A stretch of DNA of 64,000 nucleotides from Lachnospiraceae bacterium (GTDB taxonomy: Bacteria > Bacillota > Clostridia > Lachnospirales > Lachnospiraceae), in the NCBI GenBank assembly GCA_028689585.1, contig JAQVCW010000003.1, forward strand, positions 62,001 through 126,000, in the 5' to 3' direction. Below are positions 16,931 through 26,226 of this stretch, piece by piece. The first letter of the stretch is position 1. Every line of letters starts with the position of its first letter. Both the position numbers and the translations under genes were made by a program. Below the pieces are notes generated by a model that was given only the letters and a program-made list of their open reading frames with translations, searched no databases and was not told where the DNA came from.

Positions 16931-18961
16931 TCATTCTTCGTTTTTCACCGCAGTGTTCTCATCTTCCGTTGCAACGATATCCCAGTTCAGAGTAAAGCGG
17001 CCGTCCTCTACGGGAGAAATCACCTTGTCCTTCATCAACTGCGTCCGCAGCAAATCAGCAAACTGTTCCTCATGGATTTTGACATATTCGGTGATGTACT
17101 CCTGCTTGACGGTGTTATTCCAAATGGCGACCGTATACAGGCGGTCAGGCTCCAAAGGCGATCCGTCGGCCAAGGCTACCTTGACATAACGAGAGCCCTT
17201 CTGCGCCCATGGAGCAAACTCGATTTTTAGCCCGGCCCCAACGTAGAACGCTTGAAACCATCCTTCATTGTCGTATGGCGAATCCTCAAGCGCCTGTAGA
17301 ATCTGACTGCCGGTCATCTTGACCGTGGCCATCTTGAAATCATTCTCATCAATGGGTGAGCCGCGTTTTGTGTAGTCCAAGCTGTCTACTACATCATAGG
17401 GCTGGATGCTGTCGGCTGTTGTTTTGACCTGATCGCCTTGATAAAACGCCAGCGTGTTGCCACGAGAGCGCGAATTGCATAGGAAGATACTCAGGTCCGC
17501 GCCTGACTGTTCCATTAGCATCTGTGCCATATACTCGGAGGTTTCAAGAACCGTAAACGGCTTTGTCACCGTCGCATAGATCGTCTCCACCTCACGCGGG
17601 CTTTTGTCTTTCAGATGGCGATTATAGGTATCCACGTATTCAACAGCCTGTTCAAAGGTTGCCAAGGTCTCATCGCCCGTGATTGCCGTTGAGTGACGCG
17701 CTGTGTCAAACACGCTGTTGATGACTTCGTTCAGCACAGTCTTTCCCTGCCCCATACTGCGCTTCATGATAGGAGATAGCTGCACCATCCGACCGGCGTC
17801 GATTACTTCCTGTACATCTGCGTAAATACTGCTGGTCGGGAACTTGACTTTCACGTCTTTGAGCTGGGATGCCGCAAATCCGCCTTCCTCCACAAAGCAG
17901 GCCATGCCCGCCTCGGTGCTGAAAAAATCAAGAATCTGCTGGACCGTTTTCAGCTTTGCTTCATTCCCCGCTTCCCCCAATTTGCTCGAAACACATACAT
18001 AGGCGATCGGGTCGCACTTCACAAAGCCGTCTTGGGCGCTGTCACCGGAGTAGAACGGGAAAAGGCCAAACTCGTCTGTGCTTTTCTGGTCGAGAGCGTA
18101 CTTGGTGACGAGCTGCGTCTCGATGGTCATAGCGGCAGAACGATCCTTATACATCATTTTTGAGCGATCGCCGGGCTGCATCTCAAAGTCGTCAAGCGTA
18201 ATGATTTCCTCGTCGAGCAGCTCCTGAAAGCACTCGATGACAGGCTTCAGCACAAACGCGGAGCTGGTGTCGTCCGTTGAAGCAAAATCCTCAAACCACT
18301 GGTAATATTCCAGCGTGGAAAAAAGATTGCTCTCGTTAAACATCTCCGCAATGTTAATCACGCCGTCGGCATACTGAATGGAGGGTTGGAACGCCCTTTC
18401 CACTACACCGCTTGCCTGGATGGTGTGGCACAGCTCAAAGAACTCACGCTTGCTATGCGGCACCTGCCAGCCGTTTTCCGCAAACATCGTCTTATTGTAG
18501 ACAATGCCCGTAATAACGCCGGGCAGCGGCAGAAGATATTGCTTGCCATCATTGAGGCTGGAGCAGCTTTGCAGGGAAGTCGAATAGTATTTCCCCGCGC
18601 ACTCAAAGGCGGACAAATCCAGCAGATTGCTCTCCACATCGGCTACAAGAGAGGTGTCTATGACAAAGTAGATGTCATCCATGTTGTTGCGAATTTTCGG
18701 CTCCGCTTCCGAACCAGGACGAAGAACAAAGCTGATCTCCGGGAATTGCTCTGACAGCGTTGCATACAACTGGTCATAGTTGATACCGTCCGTCACGGAA
18801 ATCGTAATGAGCTGCTTGCTTGTGTCATAGGGACGCAGGGTCAGCACTTCGTTGACCGCCTGCGCGGAGTTCTTTTTTGTCAGGCTGGTGCATCCCGTTA
18901 AGCAGCTAAGCGCCAGCAGCAGTGTAAACAGTACACACAATCCTCGTTTCAAGCCCTTCAT
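16931..18961 (-). CDS. Lipoprotein: solute-binding domain fused to 5'-nucleotidase C-terminal domain
   Basis: A 676-residue surface lipoprotein. The signal peptide ends in lipobox LTGC with Cys24 as the anchor. Residues about 40-440 resemble family 1 extracellular binding proteins (ISVTDGINYDQLYATLSEQF start; a later GDRSKMMYKDRSAAM segment). Residues about 455-660 look like a 5'-nucleotidase C-terminal domain (SGADLSIFLCNSRSRGNTL, QPYDVVDSLDY, MTGSQILQALEDS). The metallophosphatase catalytic domain is absent, so I expect ligand binding rather than hydrolysis. The start at 18961 has an AAAGGAGG site and overlaps the histidine kinase stop in ATGA, so translation is coupled. It is probably the sensory accessory of that kinase. 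Confidence 0.8.
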   Translation of the reverse strand: MKGLKRGLCVLFTLLLALSCLTGCTSLTKKNSAQAVNEVLTLRPYDTSKQLITISVTDGINYDQLYATLSEQFPEISFVLRPGSEAEPKIRNNMDDIYFVIDTSLVADVESNLLDLSAFECAGKYYSTSLQSCSSLNDGKQYLLPLPGVITGIVYNKTMFAENGWQVPHSKREFFELCHTIQASGVVERAFQPSIQYADGVINIAEMFNESNLFSTLEYYQWFEDFASTDDTSSAFVLKPVIECFQELLDEEIITLDDFEMQPGDRSKMMYKDRSAAMTIETQLVTKYALDQKSTDEFGLFPFYSGDSAQDGFVKCDPIAYVCVSSKLGEAGNEAKLKTVQQILDFFSTEAGMACFVEEGGFAASQLKDVKVKFPTSSIYADVQEVIDAGRMVQLSPIMKRSMGQGKTVLNEVINSVFDTARHSTAITGDETLATFEQAVEYVDTYNRHLKDKSPREVETIYATVTKPFTVLETSEYMAQMLMEQSGADLSIFLCNSRSRGNTLAFYQGDQVKTTADSIQPYDVVDSLDYTKRGSPIDENDFKMATVKMTGSQILQALEDSPYDNEGWFQAFYVGAGLKIEFAPWAQKGSRYVKVALADGSPLEPDRLYTVAIWNNTVKQEYITEYVKIHEEQFADLLRTQLMKDKVISPVEDGRFTLNWDIVATEDENTAVKNEE

Positions 18962-21147
18962 ACGCCATCCTCCTTTAACAAGCAATGCTCCAAAACCTGC
19001 TTGAGTTTATTCATTTCCAACGGCTTCTTCAAATGACCATTCATCCCGGCCGCGATGGATTTTTCAGCATCTTCATCAAAGGCATTGGCTGACATCGCAT
19101 AAATCGGGATGGAAGCTGCGTCGCCGCGTCCGCTGCTCCGTATTTTTTGAACGGCTTCATAGCCATCCATTACCGGCATACGAATATCCATGAAAATAAT
19201 GGAGAAGAATCCGATTTCAGAAGCGCGGAACGTATCCACACCTATTTTCCCGTTTTCTGCTACTGTCACATCAAGCCCCCACCCAGCCAGCACCTTGGAA
19301 GCAATCTGCGCGTTGATTGGGTGATCCTCTACCAAGAGGACACGGCGACCTGCAAACGGCATAGAGGGGGGTGGGGCTTCGTCATCCGATGCAGTCCGCC
19401 TAAAGAGCATCTCGGCATCTTTTACCTTTTCCGTCTGCTGCATGGGGATGCTGACAACAAATCGGCTGCCTGCGTTCAATTCGCTCTCTACGGTGATTGT
19501 GCCGTGCATCATTCGAACCAGATTCTTCACGATAGACAATCCCAATCCGCTGCCGCCATGCTCTGCGGTGGTATTGCCTGTTGCCTGTTCAAAAGGTTTG
19601 AAGATTCTTTGCAGGAATTCTTCGCTCATGCCTTCGCCGTTATCAGCCACGGAGAATGTGATCTGATCTTTCCCCGCTCCTGCGGCTTCTATCGTCATGG
19701 CAAGGTCGATCCGCCCTCCCGTCGGCGTAAATTTTACTGCGTTGGAAATGAGGTTCATCATGATTTGACGAATACGGAGCTTATCGCATAGGTAGCTATA
19801 CGGTGCGCTTTCTGTCTCGACCAGCGACAAGTTGATTTTCTTCCTTGCAATCTCTTCCATAAACTGCTGGGATACATCTCGCAGCACATGCTCAACGTTG
19901 ATCGGTTCAGGTCGAAGCTCCATTTTCCCGCTTTCGATTTTGGACATGTCCAGAATGTCATTGACCAGAGAAAGCAGGTAGTCAGCAGAAGTCTGGATTT
20001 TTGAAAGATCCTCCTCCAGCTCAACCTGGTTTTCCATGTTCTGCACAGCCAGATAGGTCATGCCGATGATCCCGTTCAAAGGAGTACGTATGTCGTGGGA
20101 CATCTTGGCTAAAAACTCGGATTTGTTATTGGCGCTTTGCGTTGCCAGCTCGCTCTTAAAGGTTTCCTGCTGTAAACGTCTATCCGCCGCGGCTCTTTGC
20201 AGTCGGATAACCACCACCAGAATCGTCACAAGCGTTAAGGTCAGCAACGCCACCACCAGAAAAATAAGCTGATTCATGGAGGCAACCGTTTCGCTGGCTG
20301 TGATTTGCAGCGGCAGTACTACTACTAGGACATAGTCATCACGAACCGTTTCGCTCTGAATGATCCATTGGGTATCTTCGATTTCGATAAAGTTTGTTGT
20401 CAATTCTGCCATTTGAAAAGCGCTGAACAGCTTTTCTGCTTCCTTGTCATCTATGCCCTTATCTGTCAATGAATAAACCAGATTACTGCCATAGCCAGTC
20501 GCGTTATGCCCCTTTACCATGATCGCGCCTGTATTTGAAACAAGAAAAGAGCTGGTTTGGCTATCAAACATTGCAACGGTCATGTTGTCGGAAAATGATT
20601 CACTGGGAAATGCCCGAATAATTGCGATCATCTCAATGCCGTCTATGGATATTGAATCAAGCGGCGCACCAAATAGCCAATAATCGCCGTAGGACGTCAC
20701 CTGCGAAAAGGAGGACGTTGCCTTGCGCCTGGTGGAGATGATGGATAGAAAGCCTGTATCTGCAACACGAAGGGTATCCCCGTTTGGCAGATAGCATCGT
20801 CCCTGCGCCGATACAAATAAAGTTTGTCCGTCACTGGTAATTTCATCGGGGCTGTCGATGTCAAAAACAGATTGAATATCTGCAAAGGATTTCGGCTGTG
20901 TTTTATTCATAAGTGTCGCGTTGGCAACTGCTTCCTGCAAGTGCATTTGGATGGTAGCGTTGACTTTCTCAACGATCTGATGGGTCAACTCTGTTACATA
21001 CTCAACACGTTCGTTGGAGATGGTGGCTTCCAATCTGCGATAAGTCACTGTAAAGACAGCAACGGAGGCAATCAGCATGACAAGGGCAAACACCAAGATA
21101 AGGATCCGGCTTTTTTTCGTTAGTTTTGACTTCTTGCTGCCGTCCAC
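18958..21147 (-). CDS. Hybrid sensor histidine kinase with receiver domain
   Basis: A 729-residue hybrid kinase: transmembrane helix about 15-36, an extracellular sensor of about 240 residues (probably Cache-like), a second helix near 280-302, HisKA with KMSHDIRTPLNGIIGM, a HATPase domain with NLISNAVKF and GSGLGLSIVKNLV, then a receiver domain with VLLVEDHPINAQIA, phospho-acceptor FMDIRMPVMDGYE and KPLE. A frame extends upstream through a TTG, but an AAGGAGG site places the start at GTG 21147. There is no HPt domain and no partner regulator next door. A promoter with TTGACA (21276-21281), 16 bp, TACAAT (21254-21259) lies upstream on the minus strand. Confidence 0.9.
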   Translation of the reverse strand: MDGSKKSKLTKKSRILILVFALVMLIASVAVFTVTYRRLEATISNERVEYVTELTHQIVEKVNATIQMHLQEAVANATLMNKTQPKSFADIQSVFDIDSPDEITSDGQTLFVSAQGRCYLPNGDTLRVADTGFLSIISTRRKATSSFSQVTSYGDYWLFGAPLDSISIDGIEMIAIIRAFPSESFSDNMTVAMFDSQTSSFLVSNTGAIMVKGHNATGYGSNLVYSLTDKGIDDKEAEKLFSAFQMAELTTNFIEIEDTQWIIQSETVRDDYVLVVVLPLQITASETVASMNQLIFLVVALLTLTLVTILVVVIRLQRAAADRRLQQETFKSELATQSANNKSEFLAKMSHDIRTPLNGIIGMTYLAVQNMENQVELEEDLSKIQTSADYLLSLVNDILDMSKIESGKMELRPEPINVEHVLRDVSQQFMEEIARKKINLSLVETESAPYSYLCDKLRIRQIMMNLISNAVKFTPTGGRIDLAMTIEAAGAGKDQITFSVADNGEGMSEEFLQRIFKPFEQATGNTTAEHGGSGLGLSIVKNLVRMMHGTITVESELNAGSRFVVSIPMQQTEKVKDAEMLFRRTASDDEAPPPSMPFAGRRVLLVEDHPINAQIASKVLAGWGLDVTVAENGKIGVDTFRASEIGFFSIIFMDIRMPVMDGYEAVQKIRSSGRGDAASIPIYAMSANAFDEDAEKSIAAGMNGHLKKPLEMNKLKQVLEHCLLKEDGV

Positions 21148-21436
21148 GTCATCGCCCTCCTTTCGCTGCAAATAGAAAGACGCCGTTTTCCCTTGGGAAG
21201 AAACTGCGCTCGGATTTATAAAAATAGAGAAACTGCCCCTGGCTAGCTAGAAAATTGTACATCATTTTCCATATATGTCAACACCTTTCCGTCGTGTAAG
21301 GCGAAAACTGCACAGCCCACACAATTCCCTGCATAATTTATCACAAACTCTTTTTTTGATTATACACCACATCAATGACATTTACAATGCGGTTACCGAA
21401 AACAAACCGAAAACAGACACTTTGTATTCCCCCAAG
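21148..21436 (-). promoter_or_regulatory. Promoter of the hybrid kinase-lipoprotein operon
   Basis: On the minus strand TTGACA (21276-21281) and TACAAT (21254-21259) are separated by 16 bp, a strong housekeeping promoter, giving a leader of about 100 bases. The rest of the gap up to 21436 is AT-rich; I see nothing further in it. Confidence 0.65.
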
Positions 21437-22153
21437 TTAATTAGATTTTTGTTTTCTCAAAAGAAGACCGCACACGATAATTGCTGCCCCAAGTACAAGT
21501 ATTAAGTACCACATATTTTCAATCTGAAAGCCATCATCTATCATTAACTTATATCCCCAAGAAGCAGGAAATATTTCTCCAACCAGCTCAAAGGTTTTAG
21601 GGAGCAGCTCAATCGGAAACATAATGCCCGATAGCATAATTGACGGTAAAAATACAAGTTGTGCAATCATTGTCAGCTTTGCCTGATTTTTTACAACTAA
21701 TCCAAGGATACTTCCTATACTCAAAGATACAATCACATAGACAGCAAGTGCCATAAAGAATATCGGCAGGTCACTCGGCAAAGCTGCTTCAAAAAGAATA
21801 GGGGCAAGCAAAACTATAATAATACACATCATCATCAAATGAACAAATGCAGAAATAGCCATTGTAATTAATCCTAAATAAAGAGGTACTCCATTCGCTT
21901 TATAAACCTTTTTGATGTCACTGCCATAAGTTTCAATCAAGGATGGAGGCAACCCGATAAATGCTCCCATTGAAACACCCATTACAATCATTGATGGTAT
22001 CAAAGTATCTTTCATATCAGGCATTACCGAAGTAAAAATACCACCCATCAGCAGGAAAAAAATGAGAGGAACGACATAACAGGTAACAAGCAAAGATTTA
22101 CTCCTTATGTCCAATTTCCATTGTAATGCTACACCATACAAAAAAGCATTCAT
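21437..22153 (-). CDS. ABC-2 type exporter permease
   Basis: A 238-residue membrane protein with about six helices, the size and pattern of ABC-2 permeases (multidrug or antibiotic exporters). Characteristic segments are MIVMGVSMGAFIGLPPSLIE and FLPSIMLSGIMFPIELLP. Its start overlaps the ATPase stop by four bases. It works with the ATPase at 22150-22965 under the MerR regulator. Its base composition is more AT-rich than most of the window, in keeping with acquisition together with the two upstream genes. Confidence 0.88.
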   Translation of the reverse strand: MNAFLYGVALQWKLDIRSKSLLVTCYVVPLIFFLLMGGIFTSVMPDMKDTLIPSMIVMGVSMGAFIGLPPSLIETYGSDIKKVYKANGVPLYLGLITMAISAFVHLMMMCIIIVLLAPILFEAALPSDLPIFFMALAVYVIVSLSIGSILGLVVKNQAKLTMIAQLVFLPSIMLSGIMFPIELLPKTFELVGEIFPASWGYKLMIDDGFQIENMWYLILVLGAAIIVCGLLLRKQKSN

Positions 22154-22965
22154 TTTTCCACCCTCCTTGCAATCTCCATAAAATGCTGTTCAAGTGTACC
22201 TTTATCTACCTTAATATCTAAGACCTTTATCCCTTTTTGCTTTAATTCTCCAAGCAAAGACAATAACACATCTTCAATACTGTCAGCTTCGATGGTTTCA
22301 GTTCCACGCTCTGTTTTAATATGAATAAAATACTTTTTTCCTATTGTATCAGTTAGTTCTGAAGCCGTTCCACAAAATACGATTTTGCCATCATTCAAAA
22401 TAGCAATTCTATCGCACAGCGTTTCGACTTCTGCCATATCGTGACTGGCTAATACAACCGTTTTACCCTGCGATTTCAATTTGCGTATTTGATTGTGTAA
22501 AGACAGTCTACCTTCTACATCTAAACCTGCTGTTGGTTCATCGAGAAAAATAATATCGGGATTACTGACAAGGGCAAGTGCCAAATGCAACCGCCTTTTT
22601 TGTCCCGCAGACAACTGCCCATACTGTTTTTTTTCAATTTCCCAAAGTCCCAAAGAGTGAATTAAAGTGTCATCTATTTTAACATTGTTCCACTTTGAAA
22701 ATAACCGCATAGCCTCCATCGGCTTGATATGGGCAGGCAGTGAAGATGATTGCAGTTGGATTCCCATTGTTCCGTTGACAGTAATCGTTCCGCTTTCATA
22801 TTTTTTCAAGCCCTCAATACATTCCAATGCGGTTGTCTTTCCTGCACCGTTAATACCAAGTAAGGCGAAGATTTCCCCTTTTTCTATTTGAAAACTGATT
22901 TCCTTTAAAACGGTGTGACCGCCATAACTTTTCCTTAAACAATCAATCTGAATAGCTTTATTCAT
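22150..22965 (-). CDS. ABC exporter ATP-binding protein
   Basis: A 271-residue ATPase with Walker A GINGAGKTTALE, signature LSAGQKRRLHLALAL (Ala in place of the first Gly), Walker B IIFLDEPTAGLD and switch HDMAEVE. The C-terminal extension of about 60 residues is typical of drug-export ATPases. I use ATG 22965, where the conserved sequence begins; an upstream ATG at 22980 is in frame. It overlaps the MerR gene by eight bases, so all three genes form one unit. The substrate is unknown, with a hydrophobic antibiotic or peptide as the likely class. Confidence 0.9.
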   Translation of the reverse strand: MNKAIQIDCLRKSYGGHTVLKEISFQIEKGEIFALLGINGAGKTTALECIEGLKKYESGTITVNGTMGIQLQSSSLPAHIKPMEAMRLFSKWNNVKIDDTLIHSLGLWEIEKKQYGQLSAGQKRRLHLALALVSNPDIIFLDEPTAGLDVEGRLSLHNQIRKLKSQGKTVVLASHDMAEVETLCDRIAILNDGKIVFCGTASELTDTIGKKYFIHIKTERGTETIEADSIEDVLLSLLGELKQKGIKVLDIKVDKGTLEQHFMEIARRVEK

Positions 22966-23761
22966 TTTGTACCCCCTCAAATGGATTTACTCCAATACTT
23001 GAAAAATAAATTTCCAAAGCAGGCTCTAAATAAGAACTGACAATTGACTGTTTTTTCTCCCAGTCATTATCTGCATTTTCAAAGTTTCCGATTTCCATTA
23101 ACTTTGGAAGCATACTCATATCACCATTTGTAAATTCAACAATCAAATCCCAGTATACTTTTGTAAGTTGCTGACATCTTTCACTTTCAGGCGGTACATT
23201 CTCCTTTTGAAGTTGTAAGATTTCATCACTCAAATGATTAAATCTATCCATAAAATCTAAACCGCTTTCTTTATCAAATCGGCAGCGAATGTGGTCAAGC
23301 GTTTCGTCATCAAACTTCTTAATCAGATAATAATACTCATTGTCCATCTGAAGATTCACAATAATATCCGCATATTTTTTGAAATCCACCGTCTGCATTT
23401 GCAGCACTTCTATCCGTAGCTGTTCTATGGCAGCCAGGGAATCAGAAAGCTGTTCTATTTTTTTGCGAATATCGTTTGCCTGTTCTGTCAGTGCATTTGC
23501 CACATCAACAGGCGTATCCAAAGAGATCAGTCTTCCCTTTATATCACTCAAAGAAAATCCTAAAGACTTCAAAGAGATAATTTGATGCAAAAGAACTAAA
23601 TCCTTATTCGTATAAAGCCTGCGACCTCCCTCACTCTCTGCCGATGGTGCAAGAAGTCCCTCTTTGTCATAATATTGCAGGGTACGCACGGTAACACCTA
23701 TTTTCTTTGCCACTTCTCCCACGGTCATATAGCCCTGCGGTATTGCTTTGTATTTTGCCAT
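22958..23761 (-). CDS. MerR-family (TipA/BmrR-like) transcriptional regulator
   Basis: A 267-residue regulator: N-terminal MerR helix-turn-helix with MTVGEVAKKIGVTVRTLQYYDKEGLL, a coiled-coil dimer helix (about 85-115), then a 150-residue effector region rich in acidic and aromatic residues. There is no metal-binding cysteine set, which argues against a metal sensor. The operon promoter has the 19-bp spacer that MerR proteins untwist, with a matching dyad, so it most likely activates itself and the exporter when it binds a drug-like ligand. Confidence 0.9.
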   Translation of the reverse strand: MAKYKAIPQGYMTVGEVAKKIGVTVRTLQYYDKEGLLAPSAESEGGRRLYTNKDLVLLHQIISLKSLGFSLSDIKGRLISLDTPVDVANALTEQANDIRKKIEQLSDSLAAIEQLRIEVLQMQTVDFKKYADIIVNLQMDNEYYYLIKKFDDETLDHIRCRFDKESGLDFMDRFNHLSDEILQLQKENVPPESERCQQLTKVYWDLIVEFTNGDMSMLPKLMEIGNFENADNDWEKKQSIVSSYLEPALEIYFSSIGVNPFEGVQNE

Positions 23762-23784
23762 CTTGATCGCACCTCCTATGCTAT

Positions 23785-23815
23785 ATTATAACTCATTACG
23801 CTGCGTCACAAGCAA
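23785..23815 (-). promoter_or_regulatory. MerR-type promoter with 19-bp spacer and operator dyad
   Basis: On the minus strand TTGCTT (23810-23815) and TATAAT (23785-23790) are 19 bp apart, the overlong spacing used by MerR activators. A dyad CTCATTACGC (23792-23801) / GCGTCACAAG (23803-23812) fills the spacer, with eight of ten positions symmetric. The MerR gene starts 24 bases downstream. Confidence 0.75.
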
Positions 23816-23830
23816 GACCTTTTCAGGACA

Positions 23831-23912
23831 AAAGGGGACGGTTCTCTGAAAATCAAAGAACCGTCCCCCCTTGTTTTTTTGTCCCCGCTGAAAATCAGAG
23901 AACCGTCCCCTT
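23831..23912. repeat. GGGGACGGTTCTC palindromic repeat, right copy
   Basis: Arms GGGGACGGTTCTCTGA, AAGAACCGTCCCC and a third AGAGAACCGTCCCC, the same unit as at 16851-16926. It overlaps the 3' end of the polyphosphate kinase gene, whose last codons and stop come from the repeat. Read leftward, the hairpin can terminate that gene. Confidence 0.8.
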
Positions 23913-25991
23913 TTCTTGCTTTGCTTCCGCCGCACTGTAGGCCATTGCGTAGAACATCTCCTGAGAATCCAGCCTGGTGCTTTCTAATTCTCTGTTTTCA
24001 TAGATGCCGCTCTCGGTCAGACGCTTTCCTTTTTCATCATCTTTCATCATGGTATCAAACATCCAGTCGAGGCGTTCCCGCAGCTTTGGATCCAGGACCG
24101 GCGCTGCTACCTCTACACGGCGCACTGTATTTCTGGTCATATAGTCAGCAGAAGCGATATACACCTTTTCCCGGTCCTTCGTTCCAAACCGGTAAATACG
24201 GGAATGCTCCAGGAATCTTCCCACAATGCTGATCACAGTGATATTTTCTGTATAACCTTTGATCCCCGGGATCAGGCAGCAGATGCCGCGAACGATCATT
24301 TCTATTTTCACACCAGCCTGGGATGCTTCCACCAGCTTTTCGATGATCACCTTATCCGTCAGGGAATTAATTTTAATTCCGACATAAGCATCTTCTCCAT
24401 TTTTTGCATGGGCGATCTCCTCGTCCACCATATCCAGCACCTTATTCTGCAGACAGTTGGGAGCCACCAGCAGTTGTTTCGTTTCCGTGATAGTCTCGCC
24501 GCGGAGCAGGCATGCAAATATCTCCGCCGCTTCTTTTCCGATTTCTGTATTTGCTGTGATCAGAGACAGATCTGTATATAATTTGGAAGTCTTTTCGTTG
24601 TAATTTCCTGTTCCAATCTGCGTAATATAGGAAATACCCTCTTCTTTCCTTCTGGTGATCAGGCAGAGCTTGGAATGCACTTTAAAACCATTCAGGCCAT
24701 AGATAACACGGCATCCTGCCTCCTCCAGCTTTCTGGAATATTCAATATTGCTTTCCTCATCAAATCTTGCGCGCAATTCCACCAGCACGATTACTTCTTT
24801 TCCATTCTCTGCCGCTTCTACCATGGCATCTACAATCTGGCTCTTGTCTGCCAGGCGGTACAGCGTCATTTTGATGGACACTACTGAGTCATCCTTAGCC
24901 GCTTCAAATAAAAGATTGGTAAAGGATTTTATATTCTCATACGGATAAGATAACAGAACATCCTTCTGCTCAATCTGTGGGAACAGATTTTCCCGTTCAT
25001 TTAACTCCGGCGTCATTCTCGGAGAACGCTTCTGATAGAAAAGCTCCTCCTGTTTCTTGTTGCGCAGATAATTCTGAATCGTGAATACAAAGGACATATC
25101 CAGCGGGACACGGGACTGGAATACATGATCCTTTTCGATATTAATGCTTCTGCAGATTTCAGCCACCAGCTTCTTGTTCAGTGTTCTGGAAAGCTCCATT
25201 CGAACCGGATTCATTCTCTTTCTCTGTTTAATCAGATTTTCCATTGCATCTCTGTAATCCAGATCCTCATCATAGATAGTCTCTGTATCAATATCTGCAT
25301 TTCTGGTAATCCGGAGCAGGGATTTTTCCACAATCGTATAATTTTCAAATAATTTGGGAAGGAAATGAAGGATGATTTCCTCTGACAGCATGAAAGTGCC
25401 CGGTCTTGTGGGAATTTCAATCAGTCTGCGGAATACATTGTTGCTGCAGGGAATCATTGCCGTTCTGTATTTGCCGTTTTTATTTTCCAGCAGAGCTACC
25501 GCATAGATATCCTTATTCTTCAGGAAAGGAAACGGCTGCTGCTTCCCGATGATATTTGCAGACAGATAAGGAGCCACTTCCTGATCAAAATACAGCTCCA
25601 GCAGTTCCCCTTCTTCATCTGAAAGCTTATTGAAATTAATCAGACGGATGCCCTTCGGCTCCAGCTCGCCCATCAACTGCTCATAAATACGGGCTTTTTT
25701 CAGGTCCAGCTCTCTGGTTGCCTTTAAAATCGCATCCACCTGTTCTTCACTCGTCATATTGGTTTTATTTTCCCGGATATCATCGATGGACTGCATCTGA
25801 TCCATTAAAGTTCCCACTCTTACCATATAAAATTCATCCAGATTGGACTGATATATAGAAGCAAAGGTCAGCCGTTCAGCCAGTGGAACTCTCGGATTCC
25901 CTGCCTCATTTAATACTCTTTCGTTGAATTTCAGCCAGGACAGTTCCCGGTTCATCATATAAGGGGCGGTTTCTATATTTTCTTTTTTCAC
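23895..25991 (-). CDS. ppk: Polyphosphate kinase 1
   Basis: A 698-residue Ppk1, which reversibly makes long-chain polyphosphate from ATP through a phosphohistidine. Landmarks: NRELSWLKFNERVLNEA near the start, QSNLDEFYMVRVG, the active-site His in FKVHSKLCLITRR, IGTGNYNEKTSKLYTDLSL, the second His in FLEHSRIYRF, and SADYMTRNTVRRVEVAAP. An open frame runs up to 26114, but AAAAGGAG stands seven bases before GTG 25991 and the family sequence begins just after it, so GTG is chosen. The last residues (KGTVL) and the stop are encoded by the GGGGACGGTTCTC repeat. Upstream TGTAAA repeats hint at phosphate control. Confidence 0.94.
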   Translation of the reverse strand: MKKENIETAPYMMNRELSWLKFNERVLNEAGNPRVPLAERLTFASIYQSNLDEFYMVRVGTLMDQMQSIDDIRENKTNMTSEEQVDAILKATRELDLKKARIYEQLMGELEPKGIRLINFNKLSDEEGELLELYFDQEVAPYLSANIIGKQQPFPFLKNKDIYAVALLENKNGKYRTAMIPCSNNVFRRLIEIPTRPGTFMLSEEIILHFLPKLFENYTIVEKSLLRITRNADIDTETIYDEDLDYRDAMENLIKQRKRMNPVRMELSRTLNKKLVAEICRSINIEKDHVFQSRVPLDMSFVFTIQNYLRNKKQEELFYQKRSPRMTPELNERENLFPQIEQKDVLLSYPYENIKSFTNLLFEAAKDDSVVSIKMTLYRLADKSQIVDAMVEAAENGKEVIVLVELRARFDEESNIEYSRKLEEAGCRVIYGLNGFKVHSKLCLITRRKEEGISYITQIGTGNYNEKTSKLYTDLSLITANTEIGKEAAEIFACLLRGETITETKQLLVAPNCLQNKVLDMVDEEIAHAKNGEDAYVGIKINSLTDKVIIEKLVEASQAGVKIEMIVRGICCLIPGIKGYTENITVISIVGRFLEHSRIYRFGTKDREKVYIASADYMTRNTVRRVEVAAPVLDPKLRERLDWMFDTMMKDDEKGKRLTESGIYENRELESTRLDSQEMFYAMAYSAAEAKQEKGTVL

Positions 25992-26179
25992 AGCATGTTC
26001 TCCTTTTACCGTATTTTCGGGTGTATTTTTTTCAGCCAAAGACAAGCTTTCCAAATGATGTAAAATAAGACAGCCACACATTATGACTGCCTTATTCATA
26101 AAACATCTATCCAAAAGCTTTCGGCTCTTTTAAAAGACTTTTATCTTTCCTTCTAACAACATCCACTTTACACCCTCAT

Positions 26180-26219
26180 TGTAAAATGTAAAATCATTCA
26201 ATTGTAAAAGTGCTGTAAA
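26180..26219 (-). promoter_or_regulatory. TGTAAA (TTTACA) direct repeats upstream of ppk, Pho-box-like
   Basis: Four TGTAAA hexamers on the plus strand at 26180, 26187, 26203 and 26214; on the coding strand they read TTTACA. The last two are exactly 11 bp apart, as in PhoP boxes of Firmicutes (TT(A/T)ACA repeats with about 5-bp gaps); the other spacings are 7 and 16. The placement before a polyphosphate kinase is suggestive but not proof. Confidence 0.35.
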
Positions 26220-26226
26220 AAAAGTT

